Below, one piece after another: positions 1 through 12,900 of a DNA stretch of 32,346 bases. The position numbers and the translations under genes were made by a program. The stretch comes from Pelargonium nanum (lineage: Eukaryota; Streptophyta; Magnoliopsida; Geraniales; Geraniaceae): the NCBI GenBank assembly GCA_036897485.1, contig JAYMTF010000639.1, positions 1 through 32,346 on the forward strand, in the 5' to 3' direction. Each line of letters begins with the position of its first letter. Position 1 is the stretch's first letter. The notes under the pieces are model-generated. The model saw only the letters and a program-made list of their open reading frames with translations. It was not told the origin of the DNA and made no database searches.

Positions 1-116
1 CCGGATATTGGGTGAGAGGTAGAAGGTTGAAGTGAGAGATAGAAGGTTGAATTAGAGTTTGTTTGGGGAAGAAGGGCAAATTCGTCATTTTACACTTTAG
101 TTAACTGGGTTAGTGA

Positions 117-222
117 CGAAACCAACTCTGCAAACCATATGATATGAAATAGTTCGAAAACAAACCAAAAGGATGCCAAGTGAAATGTAAGCTTACTATA
201 GGAGGTGAAACTGTAATTACCC
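117..222 (+). repeat. Dispersed repeat, left copy (inverted partner at 31987-32091)
   Basis: About 105 bp is similar (roughly 80% by eye) to the reverse complement of 31987-32091. Shared blocks include ATAGTTCGAAAACAAAC, GCAAACCAT/ACAAACCAT and a GTGAAATG.AAGCTTAC block. Weaker similarity may extend left to about 83. It lies just upstream of the BTAF1 promoter. Family unknown. Confidence 0.8.
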
Positions 223-319
223 CTTGAAGTTTTTACCTTAATAATTCATGGGTTGGTTCGACACCGAATAAGAAACGAATAGGTGGGTTTGGGTATTGGA
301 TATGGGCAGGCGAGTTTAG

Positions 320-340
320 GTTTTTATATAAAAAACCCAA
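320..340 (+). promoter_or_regulatory. Candidate TATA box of the BTAF1 gene
   Basis: A TTTATATAAAAAA stretch lies about 125 bp before a long CT-rich tract and about 590 bp before the start codon. It is the clearest TATA-like motif in the upstream DNA, and the pyrimidine-rich sequence downstream fits a plant core promoter and leader. Transcription would start near 350-370. This is inference from motif and position only. Confidence 0.45.
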
Positions 341-455
341 TTGCTAAAACCATATGGTCATCTTTTTCTCTTCCTGCGAGATTTTGAAGGGCAAAACAAA
401 ACCAAACCACTCCTTCCACCCTTAACGTAACCCATTCCTTCTCTGTTACTCTCTC

Positions 456-457
<2 letters not shown>

Positions 458-496
<39 letters not shown>
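458..496. repeat. (CT)n microsatellite in the BTAF1 leader
   Basis: About 19 uninterrupted CT units lie between the candidate TATA box and the BTAF1 start codon. CT/GA tracts are common in plant 5' leaders and can bind GAGA-binding BPC proteins. Translated on the minus strand it gives a run of Glu-Arg, which is an artefact and not a gene. Confidence 0.9.
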
Positions 497-498
<2 letters not shown>

Positions 499-552
499 GA
501 TTTCACGTTCATCTCATTTTTTTCTCTTTTCTTTTTATCTCAAAATTTCACT

Positions 553-882
553 ATGTCGCCAGCGGTTCACTAATCAGTTTCAGGCGATCCATTTCGTAAA
601 TTTCTTCCCTTTTCTGTTGAACCATTCTAGGGATTCGTTTCTCTCATGTTTATTTCATTCAATTCGTCACTATCCGTTACTCACTGACATTACTGTTCGT
701 TTCGTTGCATTGTCATTTACGCATGATTGGATTGGATGCGATTACCAGGCAATTGTTGTTGCTGATTCATGGTTGAAACTCCGGGCTCTTAGGGTTCAAC
801 GCAAGACGTAGTTGAATTGCTCCTCATGTTCATTCAAGAAGCTGCTGCTCCCAATTTTGGATATTGGGAATATTTCAAATAA
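553..882 (+). promoter_or_regulatory. Cluster of small upstream ORFs in the BTAF1 leader
   Basis: ATG-started short frames lie at 553-573 (6 codons), 646-687 (13), 723-776 (17), 736-765 (9), 769-792 (7) and 826-882 (18 codons, MFIQEAAAPNFGYWEYFK). All stop before the BTAF1 ATG at 918. If this leader is transcribed without splicing they would reduce translation of BTAF1. A leader intron could remove some of them: there is an acceptor-like AG at 747-748. No conserved peptide is recognised. Confidence 0.35.
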
Positions 883-917
883 AGGGCATTACTGTTCTTC
901 TTGTTCTTGTTGTTGTT

Positions 918-3900
918 ATGGCTCAACAGCAGTCCACTCGTCTTCATCGTCTGCTCACTCTTCTGGACAGTATCCTTTTCTTTATCATGATTTCCACTGC
1001 TCAACAATTTTTTATTTATTTATATGAAAAACTATATAAAGTTTCAAATTTCAATTTCCCTTGACAAAACTTCTAGCTGGTTCAAGCCAGGCAACAAGGT
1101 TTACAGCAGCCCGTCAGATTGGGGATATTGCCAAATCCCATCCTCAAGACTTGACCTCACTTTTAAAAAAGGTATTTTTTTCCCTTTCTATTCTCATTTT
1201 CTACATTTCCACCATGTAATGTTGTGGTATGCACTGTTATGATTGATAATTGTCCTTGATACCCTTTGTAAGGGTAATGGATATCATATATGGTAAGATA
1301 GATAGGTTAGTGGGGGCAAGATCCTAATACTAGGTTGCTTCAGCAGTTAGTAGGTTAGACTCCAAGATTGGTTGGAGTTTGAAAGGAAGTTACTGTTAAT
1401 TTCTCTTCAATGGATGAAGAAAGCCTATGTCATATCGTCATTGGTTCATACCATGCTCAAGTATCTGATTCGCTGTTAGATTGCTGTTTGGTTATATCAC
1501 TAAGTAAATACATGCAGCACGTGATAATCGAGCTTCGAGTTCAAACTTGTTTGAAAAACTCAAATTTTGGTCTTGATTTGTTCTATGATCTTCACGAAGT
1601 ACGACTAGCAGTGTGTTATTTTATTAGATGAAATCATGGTTAACATGGGATTATGAATGTCACAATTAGTGATTCAGTATGTGGTCTGTATGATCCTCAT
1701 CAAGGTTTAAGCACAAGTATGAATGGTGTCACTATCAATCAGTTAAGGGTGACACAAGCGGTTGACTGTACAAAAAAGTTCAAGAAGTTAAAAGTTGCAC
1801 TGCAGGACCGCCAGGACGTCTGAAGATCCAAACAAAACTTTAATTCAGTTTAAGTTAGGATAGTGGGTTAAAATACACTCTCGAATTGTGAGAAGTCATT
1901 TCTTAATGTTTTGATTAGGTTTTGGTCCAAATAACATTGTAGATCAGAGGGATTAGAATCAGTTTCTGAGAAGAATGATTCTTCTCATGATAGAAAGTTG
2001 AACTCAAGAAAAATTACTATTCATTAAATCAACCCTGATTTTGGTAAATATAGTTACAGGTTTTGATATTGATCCTCCGGACGGTGAGCCTAAGGCTATT
2101 GTTGCAGATAATACGAAGAAGCTACAAACAGAAAAACAGGAACAGCTAGCATAATTTTCAATTGTTAGTTGTTATTGACAAAAAAGAACTACTCCAATGG
2201 ATAACCAATGTTAGAAGATTAAGACAAGTATACCAAAGATAGAAAGTGATTGGCCCCTTGAAACCCTTACCAAATTAAATTTTGTTTATTTGCCCATTTA
2301 TCTCTCATGCACATATTTGAAGAAGTCAAAATTGAAGATCAAGAAGTAGCATTATTGGTTGAACAGTTTAGGAGCTAATCTTCTCAAATAGCATTGCAGC
2401 CAGGATTTAAAGAAGAGGCGCTAACAATACTAGGAAAAAAAAGCAATTTAGGAGTTTTGTAGCTCCATTGTTCTTGATGGAGAAGGCTATTATGGTATCT
2501 GTTCAGAACCTGCTCAAACAATTGACCTTGTATTGTTGGATTAATTTACACAAATTTATTGGAATTTTCTTTGACATATAATTTGTTTCTACACCAGCTA
2601 AATGTGCAAAGAGTATCAATACTGAATCACCGATATCATTGCTCAGTATTAAGGATGCAATTCAAGGGACACATGCTGTTCTGGCACTTTAGAACTCTGG
2701 GGTATAATTTCTCTAACTAGGGTAGATTGTAGAATGATGAAGACAACCGAGGATAGAAAAAAAATGTCATGCAATGTGGGTACAAACAAAAATAGATAGT
2801 TTCTTACCACTTCGCAGTTTGCAGCACCAAGCCATTGTTGTTGGTTATTAGCATTTTCGGGTGCGAAAGAGGTTGTTAATGTTGATGTCAGCGTCTCCTG
2901 GTCAGTTCTCTAGCTTATCTCCAGTGAGGTGAGGGATTAACACTATAAGTGAGTTCAGTCTAATTTCAAACATAGAGAGAGGTTTGTGTGCGCTTATGTA
3001 ATGAAACTACCAATCATGGTTTATCTTTTAGAAAGTTTTTGTTAATGTCATCCCACACTGAAAGAATGTGAAGTCTTTCGCCACTTGATATACACGTTGG
3101 GCCCTCCACCTATAAGCTTCAGCTTTTAGGTTGGGTCAAGTTTAACATGGTATCAGAGCTGGTTTTGCTTGGCCTAGTGACCCATTTTTGTTGCCTCCCT
3201 TCTTGGTCCACGTGTAGGGTCCGTTGTGTTATCCGGCTTGCACGTGAGGGGGAGTGTTAATGTTATCTCACATTCAAGAGTTGGTTCTATTTGGGCCTAG
3301 TGACCCGTCTTTGTTGCCTCCCTTCTTGGTCCACGTGCAGGGTCCGTTGTGCTATCCGGCCTGCACGTGAGGGGGAGTGTTAATATTATCCCACATTGAA
3401 AGAATGTGAGTTTGTCGCCACTTAATATACACATTGGGCCCTCCACCTACTAGTTTAACCTTTTAGGTTGGAGCCAAGTTTAACAGTTTTGATACCTATA
3501 CCAATATTTTTTATTTGAACACAAGGAAAAATTAAGGGTTGATCAGTGCATGGAAATTTTTCTCCAAAACAAAGCTCGTAATGCCCATTGCCATTATTTC
3601 TTGTTTGTTAGTAATATTAGAAATTTGTTTGAATCATCATCTTATATGAACTCCAGATCGTAGCTCTTGGTCATACACCTTTGATCATTTTTCGTGTTAT
3701 TATACTATTTAGTAGACTTTTACTCTCAATTATTAATTATCCATAGATGCATTTATTTACTGACCTGTAAATTGCAGCAGTAATTATTTTGTCTTGTTTT
3801 ACACTATTTAGTCACAGTTTTTTATTTGTATTGTTTCTCTTAAATCCCAGTCTTTTTGTGAATTTAGGTCTCTCAATATCTGTGTAGTAAAAACTGGGAT

Positions 3901-6900
3901 ACAAGAGTTGCTGCTGCTCATGCTATAGGGGCTATTGCTCAGAATGTTAAGCACATATCTTTGCCCGAATTATTTGCTTGTGTGGAAACAAAGATGTCTG
4001 TTGCTGGGATTCGTGGTGTCCTTGAAGACATGATATCATGGCATGATGGTTGCTCTAAAATTACAGGGACTGTTTCATTTAGAAGGTAGTTTATTTTTTC
4101 ATATTCATTTATGAAACCATTTTTTGTTCCATTTTTATGTAATTATGTTCATGCCAGTTCATTTATTGCGTGGATGAAATTTCTTTTAGTGCTGCGAAGT
4201 TAACTAAACAAAATATATGTAACTTTATTCACTTTATTCTGTGGATTTTTTCATAATAACAGCTTTGATATCAAAAAGGTGTTGGAGTTTGGTGCTTTAT
4301 TGGCTTCTGGGGGACAGGTATCATTGTTCTGCATATTTCTCTTTACCTTTGCTACTTTTGAAGCTAGTTTGAACTTGCTTATTATTTCTTCCTATCTTAC
4401 CCCACTGAGGATTCTGTAATTACTACAAGGAAGTAATTGAAGGATGTGATTGTTCTATTTGTCTTTTAATTCTTGAATTTTTATTGACAAGAAAACCATG
4501 AAACCTTGAGCTCTTACAAGTTTTCTATTTCATATGAGAGAAAATTCCTAAAAAAAATTGACGGAATAAATAAAATTAGCAAGTGATCCATATAATCGCT
4601 ACAATATTTTTCTTCATTTTCATAAATCTTTTTGTTATCCATTGGTATTACTATGACAAAAACTATGGTGGTTCAGTTTCATATACTCTGGAATAATATA
4701 TGATGGGGTAGTAGAATATTGGATTGTGAAGAATCTTAAGTTCTTGTAAAAATGAGTAGGAGCATTGGAGTTTCACATCTGTAAAGTAATTTTACATTTC
4801 TCAGATATCGAAAATTTTCTGCCAGGATTCCTAAAATAGGTTCTATTTTTATTTTTTTGGTATTTAAGGCAAAATTGCTTTCATCTTGTTCAATTAAAAT
4901 AAGTAAAAGTCATTTTTTTTTTGTCCAAAAGTATATTTGAAATATTACACAAACATAAACCAGTTCAAGAAAATACCCTTGAAAAATATATTGGTTTTCT
5001 GCCTCTTCTTTGGTCCTTGATATTTTCAACGGATCTGGACATCAATTATGTTGGTATGTCCACAAAATTGGCATTGAGATTTCTCTAGTCTTGCATGCTA
5101 ATTTAAATTCAATCTATATGATTATTGATAGAATTGTTATAAAATTTTCATTTCCACTATTTGTTACTGTTCATCACTTATATTATGCTCCCCCTTTTAA
5201 CACTCCTTATAGTTAGCTTGACACATGATTTGTGCATGAAAGTGCCTTTCATGAAATACTATGGCATAAGTAGGCACAAGTGGAATTTCCTGAAATTGTT
5301 TGCTTCCTTTTATGTAATTTTTGTATTCTTAAACTTACATGCTCTTGTTAATTTGATTTCAGGAATTTTGCAAGTCATAATTCTATGTAATTCAGAAATA
5401 TGTTTGCTTCCTTTTATGTAATTTATGTATTCCTGAACTTAAATTCTCTTGTCAAATTGGTTGTAGGAATATGATATTGCAAGTGATAATTCCAAAAACT
5501 CGAGGGAGCGCTTGGCTCGCCAGAAGAAAAATCTTCGTCGCCGTTTGGGTTAGTGTCTCTAACTATTGTGTAGCTTTCTAAAGGTCTGGCTATACAATCT
5601 GATTTTTTGCTGCAAATGTGAACATGGGTTTATCAAAGGCTTTTTTTAGATTTTAGTAGTGGAGGGGAATATTTCAATTCTGTTAGAAATCTATATTTCA
5701 GGTAACATGTGGTCTAATTGGCATGGGTACTCTTTTGTTTATCCTCTTCTCTTTCCTATGGGGATTTAAAAGCTGGCCACATTTTTGGGGAAATTTATGT
5801 GAGAAGGAGTTGGGTAGTTGATGGCTGTTGTGGTTGGTGTGAGTGAGATTGAGAATCTTGAATTGTGACAAAATGTTGGAGATTTTAATTGAAGGGTTGG
5901 GAGGGTGTTCTAACCAATACCTTTTGCAATAGATTTGGACCCATTAGCAAGGGTTATAGTAGGAAGAGATATAGAATCATTGATTTGAAGGAAAAGTTTT
6001 ATTACTAGAATTGTGATCAGATGCACCGGAATCAATTACCCAAGGTCCAAGAGTAGGAGACTTAGTGAGACATGCAACATAATTATCGGTTTGAGCGATG
6101 ACAGCAGTTTGTTGAGATGCCCGATGCTTCAAATAATTTTCCAAATCAGATCTTTTTAACAAAATGGACCCCTTCATGATGAAGTCCAAATCAACCTTGC
6201 AGATAGGAGATAACAAGCAATAACGAGCAACAATTGAAAGAAAAAGATCCAAAATAAAATAAAACCCAGAGAACTGCCTGAAACGGATGTGGCAGCACGG
6301 GTGTCGGCACTTTCTGAAGAGTATTCCGGTGATTGTGCAACAAAAAAAGATGGCTGGAAACTGCAAATAAATGTATGTAATCAGTCCAGATCTACAGTTT
6401 CTGGCAGTCAACGCGTGGTGGCGTGTGTGCCTCTCTTTGGTGGTTTCAAGTAAAGAAACAAGATTTCTGCAAGGAAGATCAGCAAATAGCGTAGCTGCAC
6501 GGGCAGAACACGACGCAGAATTGGTTATTGCTGGCGAAAGGGATGGGCTTCTCGAAACTCTTGGACCAGTTTAGAGTGGCTAATTACTAAATAACTACTC
6601 CAGCAAACTGAATAACCTAGGTTAACAGACTCTAAATGCCAAAACCAAGAGCCTAATGGCTCTGATACCTTGTAGAAAAACAAAAAGAATGAAAAGTATA
6701 TTCTTCTTTGTTATTCACAGCAATGTAACCTCTATTTATACACGTTCTACCAAAGCTAGTTATACAACACAATCCCAAGATTACAGCAAATACCATAATC
6801 ATAAGCCCTTAATTCTAGCCTTTATATAATTAGGTTACTTGTTACTTGCTTGTGGATTAGGTTGAATGTTTCATTTTCTGATTTTGTCCTATGTTGTGCT

Positions 6901-9900
6901 TTAGTTTGCACTATGTAAAAATGTTTGGGTAAATATGATTGCTGGTAACAGGTTTGGATGTCTGTGAGGAGTTCATGGATGTCAGTGATATGATAAAAGA
7001 TGAAGATCTTATGGTGAACAAATTACATTTTGAAGACAATGGATTAGACCGTAGATTTTACACATCACCTTCTGTACATAATATCCAGCAGTTTGTTGCA
7101 AATATGGTTCCCAATGTAAAAAGACCAAGTGCAAGGGAACTGAATCTTTTAAAGAGAAAGGCTAAAATAAATTCCAGGGACCAAGCAAAAGGTTGGTCTG
7201 AGGATGGAGATGCAGAGGTATCATATGCCCAAAATGTGATCACATCAAAGGAATCATGTTCAGATTCAATCAGTTCCAACAAGGTATAGAGACGTGTTCA
7301 GATTCTATCTCTCTATTGTCATTTTATTCAAGTATCTTAAAGGTTGGTTGTTATTTTGTATTAATTTAAGATTGTCCTGTATTTTGATTTAAAACTTGGA
7401 AACTATAATCTTCTTAAAATTCCTGCTCCTGAATTACAATGGAAAATCCCTTGAGAAGAATAGCTCGTAGGGAGAGTAAACACACCCTAAGTGGGAAAAG
7501 AAAGGAAAAGGGGCTAGGGTTAATCTCTTCTGATTAATATTGACCTTTTCAGCTTTGAAATACTTTCCTCGTCATTTGAAATATTATCCATGCCTTTAAT
7601 CTCATGTGCTACATTTCTTGCATATCATTCACATGTTTCTGAACTCTAGCCTCTGGTATTCTTGCTACCTTTACCGTTGCCACAGGCAAGAATCACTGGC
7701 CAGTATCTTCCCCTTTTGTTTTATTATTGAGAGAGCTTGTATCTTCTGTCTCTTCCCTTTACTTAATTGTGATTGGTGGATCTTTAAGTTTATTGACAAA
7801 TTTAGTATCAGTGTGCATTGTGGCTTTCATTTATAAAAGATATATTTTTGGAAAGCAGCTGTACACTAAGAAAATGATTATTTCACGTGTCTTTGAGCTC
7901 ATAGGAAGATATATGATATATTGTTGCTCTGAGAGATTTATAATGCTGTTTAAGGCCTTTACATGCTCCTATGCAGTATCATCCGTAGTTTCTTACAACA
8001 GTTTGAGCTTTTCTGAACAGAACTTCTGTGCTTGTCTTTAGTGTTCACCCATAGCCAAATGTGCTCTTCGATTCGTCATCCTTTTTTATTTGTTAAGCTA
8101 TGATACTGATGTAGGACAGTAGATAGAAAACATAAATTAAGAATGAAGAAAGAAGTTAAGAAAAGGAAGAAGACAGAAGAAAGGATCAAGATAGTTAGAA
8201 GAAAAGATGAGGGTAGTAGTCTGAATTTTATTTCAAATATCATAAACAACTATTTTTATAAAACACAACCAACTCTTAATCAAATCTTATCCTAAAAGAG
8301 TTATGTAACTACTACAAAATAATAAAGAAAATATTTGCTAAATAATATTGGCTGTCCCTCGTCAGATACATTATCATTATTTTCCCTCACCCTTCTGATA
8401 TGTGTTCTCTTTATAGAAGCATGTGCTTTTTATTCACAAAAAAAGGAGAGAATAATCTGCTGATGTGACTCACCTTTTAGCTACTTAGTACTCTAGTATA
8501 ATTTGCTGTTGCTGGATTCTTCAATTTGACGCCATATCTGCGCAGGTAGATGTTGACCTGGATGAAGACTGTGTTGATCATGATGCAGATGGAAAGTGGC
8601 CTTTCAATAGCTTCGTTGAACAACTCATCCTTGATATGTTCGATCCTGGTAGGTTTTTCTTTATGTGCTAGAATTAATCTTCAGTGATTTTCTCATCAGA
8701 TAATTGTTTTCCTTGCTGTCTGTGATCAGTCTGGGAGGTTCGGCATGGTAGTGTCATGGCTTTGAGAGAGATATTGACTCATCATGGTGCTTCTGCTGGA
8801 GTGTATATGCCTGAATTGAGCTTAGGGACATTATATGCTGATTTAAAAGATCGTCCAGCTGCAATCAAGAGAGAGAGAGAAATTGATTTGAATATGCAAG
8901 TTCCAATGGAGGAATCTGAGCCAAGTCTGAAAAGGCTGAAGTCTGATGTACCTTTTTCGTCAATAAATACAGAGGCCAATGCTGTGAAGCCTCTTAACTT
9001 TGACATTAGCATAAAGGTTGAAGATAGTGGATTAAATGTGTCTGAAGGCCTGGTAAACGGGAAATTTGACATAGGTTCTGTTAAGGTGGATCCTGAATCT
9101 TGCCTTGATAACATACTGGTTCCGCCTAAGGAAGTTGTAGAAGTAACAGAGCCACTTAGTGTCTGTGAAAAGAAGGATTTTTCTGAAGATATGGATACAA
9201 ATAGTGGTCTTTCCAAAACCTCCGAGCTGACAAACTTGGTTAAACTTGCTAGAAATTCTTGGCTAAAAAATTGTGAATTCCTTCAAGATTGCACAGTTCG
9301 CCTTTTGTGTATATTGTCATTGGACCGGTACGTCTTCTGTTTTTTTCTTCTTGTATTTTAGATTTAAACTAGAGCCTTTTCGTATCTTATTAAAATTTTC
9401 ATTTCCCCACTATTTCTCTTTCAGTTTTGGGGATTATGTATCTGATCAGGTAGTTGCTCCTGTACGGGAAACTTGTGCACAAGCATTAGGTGCTGCGTTT
9501 AAGTACATGCATCCGACGTTAGTTCATGAAACATTGAATATTTTGCTGCAAATGCAGGTAATCTCTATGAGAGGCACATTTCTTAACTCTTATTTCATAT
9601 GATTATGCTGATGTGTCTATTCTTTTGTTTGATGATTTATATGTGTCCATTTCTCTTCATTCAGTTTAGACCTGAGTGGGAAATTCGTCATGGGAGCCTT
9701 TTGGGTATCAAGTATTTGGTTGCTGTGAGGCAGGTAACGTTTGCCTCTGTTTTGTCTTTATTACCTATTGGAACAGCTAGAATTGCTTTTGTCTTGCACA
9801 TTGTTTCAGAAACCATTTGTGTATTTCTATGCTATTTATTGCCATGAAGCATCGATTCACCATTTTGGTGATGAATTTTCTTTATTCATCTATTGGTCGT

Positions 9901-12900
9901 GAAACTAATGTTGTTTCCTTTATCGGAACTTATGTTAATGGTTTGAAATGACTAATAATGTTATAACATGTTCAAAGTAGATTGCAACTATTCTTGTTTT
10001 TAGTTTGTAAGATGACAACTTGGATTTTAATTTGACATGTTTGTTGTCAGATTTATCTTTAATATGATTAGAAATTACAAGTTCACACAACTAATTACAT
10101 ATAAATTATGTGTTTATGTATGTGTGCCCTTACGTACCGTGCTCCATTTTTCTTTTATGATAAATTGGGGTTCCCTCCCTGACCCTGATTAGTTTCCTCC
10201 TCTGCTTTACTTATGAAGCATGGATTTGGACAGATACAAATACTGGACACAATGCAGACACGTGACTCGTCGTTCCAAATTTTTATTATATTTTTATAGA
10301 TCATTTGAACTTGTAGTTTCTAATCATATCGAGTGAAATTTAACATGTCAAACTAAAATCCAAGTTGTTGTTGTTACAAACTAAAAACAATAATAATCAC
10401 ACAATTCTGACACGAATCTTCACCAGCAGTAATTTATGGAATCCCCATATCTTATATGGACTGCAATTTTTTTGCCCTGTAGGATACTTCTGCACTCCGT
10501 ATCCATTTTTGATTTTGCCCATACTAATAGATTATATATGTTTTGATATATGCATGTTTAATAAATTAGTACTTATTAAATTGTTGGGTTTCCTTAGTCT
10601 TGCATTTGTTTGCATCTAGATCTCTTAGGCTGAAACCTTTTTTTATTTGGTATAGGAAATGCATATTTCTAACACAAAGTTACTTGTGTGCTCATCATTT
10701 TGGTTTCTTCTCCTCATCATGATCCTAGAACGTTCATGTTTATTTTGTTGACACTAGGAAATGCTGCATGATTTGCTTGGTTATGTTCTCCCTGCATGTA
10801 AAGCCGGGCTGGAAGATCCCGATGATGATGTTCGAGCTGTTGCTGCAGACGCTCTGCTACCTGCTGCAGCTTCTGTTGTTGCTATGAAGGGTCAGAAGTT
10901 GCATTCAATTGTTATGCTACTTTGGGATATATTACTCGACTTGGATGATCTAAGTCCATCAACTAGCAGGTACTGTGACATGTTGGGTAACTGTCCTCTC
11001 ACTCACCCACCCCTCTTCTCAGTCAAAGCACATACTACATGGATGACATATGCATATGCTAACTTTACACTTTTTCTATACTTATGGTGGTCAAGAGGCG
11101 CTTTTATTGGATCCGCAACCCTTTGTTTGCTCCAATAATTTTTTTATGCTATTGTTTGTACATATGATTCCTTCCTATCTAAAATTTCGACTATATATTA
11201 TCTATTTTTTCTATGCATCGAATTTGGAAAATATTTCTCTTTTGTTATGTGATCTGACTCCTGCAACTTGGAGTAAGGCTACTCTCTAATTCATTATATA
11301 GTGTAGAACCTTGTGAAGTGTATACAACTTATTACAGCCTGTTACTTGTCTGCAGTGTGATGAATCTCTTGGCGGAAATCTATTCCCAGGAAGAGATGAT
11401 TCCTAAGATGTTTGGGACGTTAGCAACGATAGATAATACGGAATTTGATTTAAATGCAGTAGTTGGTGCTGAGGCTATTGTAGGAGGACAAGATTGGCAG
11501 GATAATCCTTATTTGTTATCAACATTGGCACCTCGGTTATGGCCATTTATGAGACATAGTATCACATCTGTCCGCTTCTCAGCTATTCGCACTTTGGTAA
11601 ACTTTCTTTGTATGCCTTCATATAGTTGTTCATGTGCAAATATTCCTATGTTGCCCAATGTTATAAATTTTTATAAGTTAAATCTATTAAATGAAGGGTC
11701 ACTGGTGGAAGATTTGGTTGTATCATTATATGCGTGAGAACTAAGAATAATTTTGTCCATTCTACGACTTAAGTCCCATAATTCATTTTCAGATATCCAA
11801 TAATTGTCTTACCGCTTATATGATCATAACAGACGATTACATAATATTACAAGAGAATGGGTGTGCAAGTGATACCTGATGAGTTCCTGGGGGGGTAAAA
11901 GTGTATTGTATTGTTTCATAAAAAAATTGTGTTTTTTAAAAGTCTAAATGGGACTTCTATGGGATTGAGAGAGGATGTGTTTGTACTTGTGTGAATGGGT
12001 TTGTGATTTCTCTGGGGCATCTGATATGTTCAATGAAATATTTATCGCACTCTTCAATACCTTTGAGTGGAAAAGATCAGAATATATACGTTATTCACGC
12101 TTCTTTCGTTGGAGCTGCAATTTATCTTGGGTGTTTTGCCTGCAAGAGTTTTCTTAAGACATTTACTGTATGGGATTTTGCTCAATGCTTGATACCTACT
12201 TGCTATAGGTTTTGTCTTATTATTGATTTTCTATGAAATTTTGTTTGTAGGAGCGTCTGCTTGAAGTTGGATACAAAAGGAATATTTCTGAGCCCGCAAG
12301 TAGCTCATTTTGGCCTTCATTTATTTTGGGTGACACCCTTAGAATTGTTTTTCAGAATCTGCTGCTGGAATCTAATGAGGAAATTTTGCAGTGTTCAGAA
12401 AGGGTTTGGAGGCTCCTTGTTCAGGTTTTTAATTTAATAATCACAAATTCATAAACTCCTGGGTACCATCGCCATCAATTGGTAGATGAGCTTTCAATGT
12501 TTTACATAGGGCCCTTGTATGATTACTGAGGAATACAAGTAGGATGGTGGAGGGAACCTTGAGAATAGTTAAAAAAAAATCAGAATAGGAATTTTTATCT
12601 TTTTATGCATGTTGCTAAATAATTTGGATTGCCTAGACCAAGTCATTTCACAAGGCATGATGTCTGAGAAGTCTTGTCTCAAGACCTTGTTGTCTTTAAT
12701 AAGATAAAGAATCCCCTGTTAAAATGATCTTTTCTGGTTGGAATGGAAGTAGATGTGATATGCAATGCCACGCATGTTAAGATTCGGTACCCTGTGGGAC
12801 TGTAGTTATGTACAATTTCCCCTGTTAATCTGTAGCCCCAGTTAAAAAATTCAACATTCTTTTTCTATAGAAGTGTGTTTGGAGTTTTATTTTAATTGAA

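Noticed and set aside
324-512. Minus-strand frame with a Glu-Arg repeat
   Set aside because: It is the translation of the CT microsatellite and has no ATG context or family resemblance.
864-1064. Longer BTAF1 start adding 18 residues before MAQQQ
   Set aside because: The upstream start would be TTG. The ATG at 918 gives the family N-terminus, and this reading runs through the donor into intron 1.
7606-8041. Overlapping hydrophobic frames in intron 6
   Set aside because: Composition fits AT-rich intron DNA; no homology is recognised, and the frames would interrupt a clean BTAF1 splice structure.
8782-9216. 144-codon minus-strand frame
   Set aside because: It lies opposite the large BTAF1 exon 8 and has no features of its own.
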